5,847 bases of DNA, taken from positions 1 through 5,847 of the forward strand of contig JBNKWI010000153.1 of NCBI GenBank assembly GCA_050299695.1, written 5' to 3'. Source of the stretch: Ovoidimarina sp050299695 (GTDB lineage Bacteria > Pseudomonadota > Alphaproteobacteria > Rhodobacterales > Rhodobacteraceae). The notes under the pieces are model-generated. The model was not told where the DNA came from, made no database searches, and saw only the letters and a list, made by a program, of their open reading frames with translations. Position numbers and translations under genes: made by a program. Shown here one piece after another: positions 1-5,136 of this stretch (position 1 is its first letter; each line of letters opens with the position of its first letter).

Positions 1-157
1 TCTCGACCGGCACCTCGCCCCGAGGCGTCAGGATCCTCGCGCCCGCGGTGAAGCAGACGACACCCGTGTTCTCCACCTCCAAAGACCGATCTCGGACCCG
101 TCCTTGAGACGCCGGACCATGCGCGAATGGCAAGGTGGAGCGTCCTTTCCGAACCAT
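1..157 (-). CDS. Hint-domain (Hedgehog/intein-type) protein, 5' part only
   Basis: This minus-strand open frame enters from the left edge, and its last visible residues read VVCFTAGARILTPRGEVPVE. That is the signature start of a Hint domain: the Cys-Phe-Thr pair at the self-splicing position followed by the 'I-x-T-P-x-G-E-x-P-V-E' strand. Such proteins are frequent in Rhodobacteraceae, often secreted or of unknown role. Only about 52 residues are visible, so what follows the Hint domain is unknown. The start is uncertain. I chose ATG at 157, which has no good ribosome-binding site. The frame stays open upstream to a GTG at 205 that overlaps the dehydrogenase stop codon. A TTG near 124 follows a GGAAAGGA stretch and is another option. 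The stretch before the Cys is short for this family, so the 5' end could also be truncated. Its position after the sugar operon is probably incidental. I am fairly sure of the Hint motif and unsure of the start. Confidence 0.6.
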   Translation of the reverse strand, partial: MVRKGRSTLPFAHGPASQGRVRDRSLEVENTGVVCFTAGARILTPRGEVPVE

Positions 158-201
158 CAGGGAAGCGCACGCGACGCTCTGCCACTCGACAATCCGGGCC
201 G

Positions 202-1203
202 TCACTGCAGTTCGATGACCGCCTTGATGAGGCCCTGCTTTTCCGAAACCCAGGCGGGCAGGTCCGTCACCGCGCCGTGAAGCGTGGTGCGGTGGGTGAT
301 GATACGGTCCATCTCCACGGCACCAGACCGGATGGCGGCCACCACGCGGTCGAAATCCTCGTTCGTTGCATTGCGGCTGCCCATCAGCGTGACTTCCTTC
401 CGGTGGAAGTCCGGGTCGGAGAAGGTGATGGCGTCCTTGACCACCCCGACCATGACGTAGGTGCCACCGCCCGCCACGCGGTCGAACCCTTGCTCCATCG
501 ACGCGCTGTTGCCGGTCGCATCGAAGACCAGGTCGAAGCCGCCCTCGGGCCAGCCGGCGCCTTCAGTTCCAGAAAGCGGACTGACTTGCACGATGTCCGA
601 AACCTGTTCGGCGCGCTCTGCATCCAGGTCGAGGAGCGACACGGTCGCGCCGGCGAGCCGCGCGAAGAGGGCGACGCCAAGCCCGATCGGTCCGGCGCCG
701 ACGACGAGCGCGCTCTGTCCCGGAGCCGGCGCGCCGCGACGCACCGCATGGGCGCCGATCGCCAGGAACTCCACGACGGAGCAGGCATCGGCGGAAAGCC
801 CGCCTGTCTTGAACAGGTTGCGCGCCGAAAGACGAAGCAGTTCGGCCATGCCGCCGTCCTGGTGCACCCCGAGGACGGAAATCCGTTCGCAGCAGTTCGG
901 CTTGCCGGCGCGGCAGGTTCGGCAGTCGCCGCAGGAGAGATAGGGATTCACCGCGCAGATCTCGCCGGGGACGAACCCCGAGCCTTCGGGCACGGAGACG
1001 ATCTCGACGGCGAGTTCGTGCCCCATCACCCGCGGGTATTGCAGGAAGGGATGCTTGCCCTCGAAGATATGGTAATCCGTTCCGCAGATGCCGATCCGGA
1101 GCGGGCGCACCAGGGCCTCGCCCTCGCCCGGGGCGTCGATTCTCCGCTGCTCGACGCCCAGTCTTCCGGGCGCGGAGCAAACGAGCGCGCTGATATGCTG
1201 CAC
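202..1203 (-). CDS. Zinc-dependent MDR dehydrogenase, LgoD-like (sugar acid/polyol oxidoreductase)
   Basis: A cytoplasmic medium-chain dehydrogenase of 333 residues, predicted to oxidise a secondary hydroxyl of a sugar acid or polyol with NAD. Numbering is from the GTG at 1203. Catalytic-zinc ligands are C40 (in GICGTD), H62 (GHE) and E145. Structural zinc ligands are C91, C94, C97 and C105 with the classic spacing. The Rossmann motif GAGPIGLG is at 169-176, and an acidic residue at the end of the second strand (D192) favours NAD over NADP. The segments ISVLGVHQDGG (108-118) and FSDPDFHRKE...GSRNAT (261-280) closely resemble, from memory, E. coli LgoD (YjjN), the L-galactonate 5-dehydrogenase. 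The substrate here may still differ. An ATG at 1254 would add 17 residues but lies inside the 1241-1265 hairpin and encodes a non-homologous leader. The GTG has GGGA nine bases upstream and gives a family-like N-terminus (QHISALVCSAPG). It is the last gene of the transport operon, suggesting it acts on the imported compound. Confidence 0.9.
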   Translation of the reverse strand: MQHISALVCSAPGRLGVEQRRIDAPGEGEALVRPLRIGICGTDYHIFEGKHPFLQYPRVMGHELAVEIVSVPEGSGFVPGEICAVNPYLSCGDCRTCRAGKPNCCERISVLGVHQDGGMAELLRLSARNLFKTGGLSADACSVVEFLAIGAHAVRRGAPAPGQSALVVGAGPIGLGVALFARLAGATVSLLDLDAERAEQVSDIVQVSPLSGTEGAGWPEGGFDLVFDATGNSASMEQGFDRVAGGGTYVMVGVVKDAITFSDPDFHRKEVTLMGSRNATNEDFDRVVAAIRSGAVEMDRIITHRTTLHGAVTDLPAWVSEKQGLIKAVIELQ

Positions 1204-1240
1204 TGCTAGCGTTCCCAATTTAAACCGGCAGGACGAATCC

Positions 1241-1265
1241 GGGGCCGGCAGCATGCGCCGGCCCC
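1241..1265 (-). terminator. GC-rich hairpin between binding-protein and dehydrogenase genes
   Basis: A perfect 9-bp inverted repeat, GGGGCCGGC (1241-1249) and GCCGGCCCC (1257-1265), surrounds a 7-base loop. It starts nine bases after the stop codon of the binding-protein gene. No T-run follows on the minus strand, so it is not a textbook intrinsic terminator. In sugar ABC operons, such hairpins after the binding-protein gene often stabilise the upstream message or attenuate downstream transcription, which would give excess binding protein over the dehydrogenase. That role is inferred. Confidence 0.6.
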
Positions 1266-1273
1266 AAATCGCC

Positions 1274-2191
1274 TCACTGGAAGTCCGACATGTTGTCCTT
1301 GGTGACGAGCGCGGCGCCCGAGTCGATCAGCGACTCGACCTCTTCGCCACGGATCGCCCTGACCAGTGCATCGACCCCGAGCTCCGCCATCTTCGAGGGG
1401 AACTGCGCGACGGTGGCGTCCTCGATCCCGTCGGTCAGCGCCTCTGCCTCGCCGCAGCAGAAATCGAACCCGACCAGCACGATGTCGTCAGGCCCCTTGC
1501 CCGCGTTCTGGATCGCGCGGGCGGCGCCGGCCGCCGGGGGACCGCACGCCGCGTAGATCGCCTTGAGGTCGGGGTTCGCCGTCAGCAAGTCTTCCGCACC
1601 GCTGATCCCGAGTTCCTCGGTGCAGTTGGTCCCGGTACGGCCGACGATGTCCACCTTCACGCCGCCGAGGCCCTCGAGCATCCCGTCCACACGGTCGTCG
1701 AGCGCCGGAACCCCCGGCACGCCTTCGAGAATCCCGAGCGTGTCGCCATCGCTCAGAACGGTCGCAAGATACTCGCCCGCGATCTTGCCCGCCGCGTAGT
1801 TGTCGGTCGTGGCGAGCGCGGTCCTTCCCTCCCAATCGGGGATGTTGTTGTCCATCAGGACGATCTTGACCCCGTTCGCGATGGCGCGATCGAGCGTCGA
1901 GGCAACGGTCGGATCGACCGGCGTCAGGGCGATGCCCTGGACACCGTTCGCGACCATGGACTCGATCAACGCGATCTGTCCCTCGATATCGGTCGCCGAT
2001 TGACCCTGGCCGTAGGTGATCTCGACGCCGGGATGGGATGCGGCATAGGCCTTCGCCGCGTCTTCCATGGTGCCGAAGAATGGCACAGGGAACTTGGTGA
2101 TGAAGCCGATCTTCACCGTATCCTGTGCCAATGCCGGTGCCGCGGCCAGGAGCGCCACGGCAAGTCCGGACAATAGCCTTTCCAATCTCAT
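1274..2191 (-). CDS. Periplasmic sugar-binding protein of a CUT2 ABC transporter
   Basis: The substrate-binding subunit, predicted to capture a sugar-like solute in the periplasm and deliver it to the adjacent permease. The ATG at 2191 gives 305 residues. It is preferred over an upstream in-frame ATG at 2248 because it has a very strong purine-rich ribosome-binding site (two overlapping AGGAGG cores at 2197-2205) and begins a clear signal peptide: MRLER, a hydrophobic stretch to about residue 18, and APALA cleavage before Q23. The mature part follows the RbsB-like two-lobe pattern: KIGFITKFPVPFF (27-39), the DIEGQIALIESMVANGVQGIALTP block (68-91), LMDNNIP (112-118), and the hinge-side blocks at 211-243. 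Four cysteines (C190, C216, C245, C246), including an adjacent pair in FDFCCGE, are unusual for a periplasmic binding protein. The gene is third in the operon rather than first. The class is certain; the ligand is unknown. Confidence 0.95.
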   Translation of the reverse strand: MRLERLLSGLAVALLAAAPALAQDTVKIGFITKFPVPFFGTMEDAAKAYAASHPGVEITYGQGQSATDIEGQIALIESMVANGVQGIALTPVDPTVASTLDRAIANGVKIVLMDNNIPDWEGRTALATTDNYAAGKIAGEYLATVLSDGDTLGILEGVPGVPALDDRVDGMLEGLGGVKVDIVGRTGTNCTEELGISGAEDLLTANPDLKAIYAACGPPAAGAARAIQNAGKGPDDIVLVGFDFCCGEAEALTDGIEDATVAQFPSKMAELGVDALVRAIRGEEVESLIDSGAALVTKDNMSDFQ

Positions 2192-2207
2192 CTCTTCCTC
2201 CTCCTCA
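2192..2207 (-). promoter_or_regulatory. Strong ribosome-binding site of the binding-protein gene
   Basis: On the minus strand an uninterrupted GAGGAGGAGGAAGAG run sits directly before the ATG at 2191. It holds two overlapping AGGAGG cores with spacings of five and eight bases. This decides the start in favour of 2191 over 2248 and suggests high translation of the binding protein compared with its upstream partners. Confidence 0.8.
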
Positions 2208-2244
2208 GTTGAACACGGGTACGTCGCGGGTCTTCTTCGCCCGC

Positions 2245-3009
2245 TCACTCCTCGGCGCCGACGATCATGGCGACGAGATCCTGCTTGTTTCCCTCTTCCG
2301 GTTTCAGTTCTCCGACCTTGCGGCCCTGTCGCAGCACGACGGCGCGGTCGGCGAGTTCGATGACATGTTCCATGTTGTGGGTGATCAGGATCACCGCGTT
2401 GCCCTCGGACTTGAGCCGGAGCATCAGGTCGAGCACCTTGCGGCTTTCGCGAAGTCCGAGCGCGGCGGTCGGTTCATCGAGAATCACTACGTCGCGGGCG
2501 AAGACCGTGGCGCGCGCCACGGCGATCGCCTGACGCTGCCCCCCCGACATGCGGGCCACGGGCGTGTCGAACTGCGGCAGCCGAACCTTGAGGCGCTCGA
2601 TCACGATGGCGGCCTCGCGGTTCATCGCGCGATTGCTGAGGAACCGGAGCGGCCGCGGCAGCCAGGCGGGACCGGCGATCTCGCGGCCGCAATAGAAGTT
2701 CTGGGCCGGGCTCAGATTGTCGAAAAGCGCGAGATCCTGGTAGACCGTCTCGATGCCGGCCCCCCGCGCCGCCGCCGGCGAGGCAAGCGCGACATGCGCC
2801 CCGTTCATCAGGATCTCGCCCTCGTCCAGCATGTGAACGCCGCTGATGCACTTGATCAGCGTCGACTTGCCCGCGCCGTTGTCGCCCAGAAGCGCCAGGA
2901 TCTCGCCGCGCCAGGCACTGAGGCTGACGTTGCGGAGCGCCTCGATGGCGCCGAAACGCTTGCTGGCGTTCCGCACCGAGAGAACCGGTGTCACTGCCCC
3001 GCCGCTCAT
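2245..3009 (-). CDS. Sugar ABC transporter ATP-binding protein, single-domain (FrcA-like)
   Basis: A cytoplasmic ATPase of 254 residues that powers uptake through the neighbouring permease. It contains one complete nucleotide-binding domain: Walker A GDNGAGKST (42-50), Q-loop Q91, signature MSGGQ (154-158), Walker B VVILDEP (174-180) with catalytic E179, and the switch histidine H211. Most ribose-type (CUT2) ATPases such as RbsA carry two fused domains of about 500 residues. This one has a single domain like rhizobial FrcA of the fructose system, and so should work as a homodimer. The full length, intact motifs and end in VGAEE argue against truncation. The ATG at 3009 overlaps the permease stop by four bases (ATGA), which implies translational coupling. 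A GAGG at 3018-3021 lies eight bases upstream. Confidence 0.95.
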   Translation of the reverse strand: MSGGAVTPVLSVRNASKRFGAIEALRNVSLSAWRGEILALLGDNGAGKSTLIKCISGVHMLDEGEILMNGAHVALASPAAARGAGIETVYQDLALFDNLSPAQNFYCGREIAGPAWLPRPLRFLSNRAMNREAAIVIERLKVRLPQFDTPVARMSGGQRQAIAVARATVFARDVVILDEPTAALGLRESRKVLDLMLRLKSEGNAVILITHNMEHVIELADRAVVLRQGRKVGELKPEEGNKQDLVAMIVGAEE

Positions 3010-4016
3010 TCCGGTGTCCTCGACTGGAGCGTGCGGGCGCGGGCCTCGAGCGAGTTGCGGAGCACATCGGATTCGACCGCCAGCACGATGATCGCGCCGA
3101 TCGCGATCATCTGGAAATAGACGTCGACACCATGGAGGTTCAGCGCGTTGCGGATCACCCCGATCATTACCGCGCCGATCAGGGCATGCCCGAGATGGCC
3201 GCGTCCGCCGAGGAAGCTTGCGCCACCGATGATCACCGCGGCTATGGTGTCGAGTTCAAGGAGGTTCCCGTAGAGCGGCGAGCTGGCCGCGGTGCGTCCG
3301 GCCAGAACCACCGCTCCGATGCCGGCGCAGAAACCGGCGAGCACATATGCGGAGACGAGAACGCCCCGCACCGGCACACCCATCTCGAGCGCCGCAACGG
3401 GATTGCCCCCGACGGCGTAGAGCCAGCGGCCCCAGACCATGGATTTGGTGATGACGAGCACGAGAATGGCCACGCCGGCAACCACCAGAAACGACGCGGG
3501 GAGGCCCATGTAGGTCGCGTTCCCCAGGGCCTCGATCGCATCGGGCATGCCCCGCATGGTGGTGTGACCCGGGGCGATTTCGAGCGCGAGTCCGCGGCAG
3601 ATGCTGAGCGTCGCAAGCGTGATGATGAAGGGGTGCGGAAGTCGCCCGAACACGTAGAACACGCCGTTCACGGCACCGACGAGCATCCCGGTTCCGACCA
3701 TTGCCAGAACCACGAGAGCTGCCGAGTCGACCTGGCGAAACACCAGCCCGCCGACCACCGTGGCAAGGGCCAGGCTCGACCCGACCGAAAGGTCGATGCC
3801 GCGCGTCAGGATCACGACCTGCTGGCCCATGGCCACAATCGCAATGACGGCGGTCTGGGCCATGATGTTGCCGATGTTGATCGGCTTCAGGAAGTTCGGC
3901 GTAATAAGGCCGATTGTGCCGATCAATACGAAAAGGATCAGGATCGGGCCAATGCTCAGCAAGCGCAACCCGAGCGTCACGCCATCGAGCGAATTCCCTC
4001 CCCTTGCCGGTCGCAT
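3006..4016 (-). CDS. Sugar ABC transporter permease, RbsC/FrcC type
   Basis: An inner-membrane permease of the BPD_transp_2 family, 336 residues from the ATG at 4016. It is mostly hydrophobic, with about eight to ten predicted membrane segments beginning near residue 20. Family landmarks are ILTRGIDLSVGS (69-80), the conserved loop after the third or fourth helix, FGRLPHPFIITLATLSICRG (123-142), the cytoplasmic coupling region GRWLYAVGGNPVAALEMGV (196-214), and GGASFLGGRG (264-273). The open frame extends to a TTG at 4058. The ATG at 4016 is preferred because GAGG lies eight bases upstream and the normal short N-terminus follows. It is the first gene of the operon, reading away from the divergent regulator, and it is translationally coupled to the ATPase. 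Only one permease gene is present, so it presumably works as a homodimer. The solute is not determinable. Confidence 0.95.
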   Translation of the reverse strand: MRPARGGNSLDGVTLGLRLLSIGPILILFVLIGTIGLITPNFLKPINIGNIMAQTAVIAIVAMGQQVVILTRGIDLSVGSSLALATVVGGLVFRQVDSAALVVLAMVGTGMLVGAVNGVFYVFGRLPHPFIITLATLSICRGLALEIAPGHTTMRGMPDAIEALGNATYMGLPASFLVVAGVAILVLVITKSMVWGRWLYAVGGNPVAALEMGVPVRGVLVSAYVLAGFCAGIGAVVLAGRTAASSPLYGNLLELDTIAAVIIGGASFLGGRGHLGHALIGAVMIGVIRNALNLHGVDVYFQMIAIGAIIVLAVESDVLRNSLEARARTLQSRTPE

Positions 4017-4148
4017 CGCTGCAGCCTCGGACGTACCTTTACGCACCCGATCCCCCAAATATGTCTATTATGGAAAAAGAGCACCGTTGTTTTTTGCGGT
4101 CAATTTGTTTTTAATGTTTAAAAACCTCCTGGAAGAAGGTCTTTTCTG
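4017..4148. promoter_or_regulatory. Divergent promoter region between the transport operon and its regulator
   Basis: This 132-base gap is strikingly AT-rich in its centre (about 4060-4125) compared with the surrounding genes. For the plus-strand regulator, a TTGTTT (4087-4092) with TTTAAT (4110-4115), or a TTGCGG (4094-4099) with TTTAAA (4117-4122), each gives a 17-base spacer. For the minus-strand operon, TTGACC (4103 down to 4098) is a good -35 match but has only TCTTTT at the correct distance. A CATAAT lies at 4072-4067 without a good -35. Which elements are used cannot be decided by eye. The regulator's ribosome-binding site GGAAGAAGG is at 4131-4139, nine bases before its ATG. Confidence 0.6.
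4107..4125. promoter_or_regulatory. Candidate operator: 8-3-8 inverted repeat
   Basis: The 19-mer GTTTTTAATGTTTAAAAAC is a perfect inverted repeat with 8-base arms around a TGT centre at 4115-4117. It overlaps both candidate -10 boxes of the regulator gene and lies just upstream of the TTGACC element facing the operon. This placement fits autoregulation and control of the transport genes by the GntR-type protein. The sequence does not resemble the usual FadR-subfamily core (TGGT-N-ACCA type), so assignment to this regulator is an inference from position. Confidence 0.5.
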
Positions 4149-5036
4149 ATGAAATCGGATACGGTCTTCAAACGCGCCTGCAATCAGATCCTCGATTTAA
4201 TAGACACGATGGACGCAGGGGAGAAATTTCCATCGGAAACCGCGTTGAGCCGCCGTTTCGGGGTGAGCCGAACGACCGTTCGAAAAGTCATCGACCATTT
4301 GGCGGACGAGGGTGCGGTGGCAGGCGACGGCCGCCACCGCCGGGTGGGATGCACCGACCACGCGATCAAGCGCTTCCCGAGCGCCGAGACCATTTCGATG
4401 TCGGAGCAGGTCGAGGGAAAGTTCATGGAATGGATGCTCAAGGACGACACCCGGCCCGGAACGACGATCAACGAGCTGGAACTGGCGCGCCAGTTCGGCG
4501 TCGCGACCACGGGGATTCGCGAATTTCTCAATAGGTTCCAGAGGTTTGGCCTGATCGAGCAGCGCACGCGCGGCGGCTGGGAATTCAAGGGCTTCACCCG
4601 CTCCTTCGCACTGGAACTGTTCGAGATCCGCGAAATGTTCGAGCTCCGGTCAGCCCGCGCCTTCAGCAAGCTGCCGGATTCCTCCGCGGCATGGAGCGGC
4701 CTGAACGATCTTCGGCGCCGGCATCTTACGATTCTCGACGAAATCGACCTGCGGTTTCACGACTTTTCGGAACTCGACAGCCAGTTTCACAGGTTCATCC
4801 ACTCGGCCGCACCCAACCGCTTCATTGACAGGTTTAGCGATATAAATGCCCTGATCTTTCACTACCACTACCAATGGAACAAGAAAGACGAACGGCAGCG
4901 AAACGAGATCGCCATCCGCGAGCATCTGACCTATATGGATGCTCTCGTGACCCGCAATCCGCAACTCATAGAACTGGCATGCCGAGCGCATCTCGCGTCG
5001 GCGCGCGAAACCTTGCTGGCCTCAACTTTAAAATAG
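4149..5036 (+). CDS. GntR-family regulator with two tandem winged-helix domains and an FCD domain
   Basis: A cytoplasmic transcription factor of 295 residues, about 50-70 longer than ordinary FadR/FCD-type GntR proteins. The excess is a second DNA-binding domain. The first wHTH spans about residues 5-67, with recognition region FPSETALSRRFGVSRTTVRK (27-46). The second spans about 86-150, with INELELARQFGVATTGIREF (107-126) and the wing IEQRTRGGWEF (136-146). An FCD ligand-binding domain follows (about 155-290). Its probable metal ligands D210, H214, H259 and H281 are all present, so it likely senses a small carboxylate or sugar-acid effector through a bound metal. ATG 4149 has GGAAGAAGG nine bases upstream. 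It is divergent from the transport operon and is therefore its likely regulator. Base use is less GC-rich than its neighbours: I noticed at least three ATA and two TTA codons, which may hint at separate acquisition. The family is secure; target and effector are inferred. Confidence 0.93.
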   Translation: MKSDTVFKRACNQILDLIDTMDAGEKFPSETALSRRFGVSRTTVRKVIDHLADEGAVAGDGRHRRVGCTDHAIKRFPSAETISMSEQVEGKFMEWMLKDDTRPGTTINELELARQFGVATTGIREFLNRFQRFGLIEQRTRGGWEFKGFTRSFALELFEIREMFELRSARAFSKLPDSSAAWSGLNDLRRRHLTILDEIDLRFHDFSELDSQFHRFIHSAAPNRFIDRFSDINALIFHYHYQWNKKDERQRNEIAIREHLTYMDALVTRNPQLIELACRAHLASARETLLASTLK

Positions 5037-5060
5037 GCGTTTTGCAAGAATCGGAATTGC

Positions 5061-5083
5061 CGCGCCGAAAATAATCCGGCGCG
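5061..5083. terminator. Hairpin in the convergent gap, possible bidirectional terminator
   Basis: CGCGCCG (5061-5067) and CGGCGCG (5077-5083) form a perfect 7-bp stem around a 9-base AT-rich loop, 24 bases after the regulator stop. The gap between convergent genes is where a shared terminator is expected. Neither strand has a U-run after the stem, so intrinsic termination is uncertain. Confidence 0.4.
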
Positions 5084-5115
5084 ACCGGTCCAATCTACGA
5101 TTCCCGCGCGCCCCC

Positions 5116-5127
5116 AATAGCGCTATT
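5116..5127. repeat. 12-base perfect palindrome AATAGCGCTATT
   Basis: A loopless, perfectly self-complementary 12-mer lies nine bases beyond the stop codon of the right-hand permease, in the convergent gap. It is too tight to form a normal transcript hairpin. It might be a protein-binding site or chance. Confidence 0.3.
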
Positions 5128-5136
5128 CAAAACCGG

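Noticed and set aside
127..1209. Long plus-strand open frame (360 codons) opposite the dehydrogenase gene
   Set aside because: It is antisense to a gene with intact zinc and NAD motifs. Its translation is rich in Arg, His, Asp and Gly with no recognisable domain, as expected for a high-GC shadow frame.
2226..2244. Short inverted repeat GCGGG/CCCGC between the ATPase and binding-protein genes
   Set aside because: It has only five base pairs with a nine-base loop and no T-run, which is easily chance in GC-rich DNA.
1088..3120. Plus-strand frames (1088-2176 and 2125-3120) opposite the binding-protein and ATPase genes
   Set aside because: They are mirrors of well-supported minus-strand genes, with no plausible ribosome-binding sites or domains.
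4083..4100. ACCG...CGGT imperfect inverted repeat upstream of the regulator
   Set aside because: The arms pair over only four bases and do not extend in either direction. The 4107-4125 palindrome is much stronger.
2988..4121. Plus-strand open frame (377 codons) opposite the permease gene
   Set aside because: The translation is His, Asp and Arg-rich low-complexity sequence, the usual mirror of a hydrophobic membrane protein. It crosses into the divergent promoter region and has no domain.
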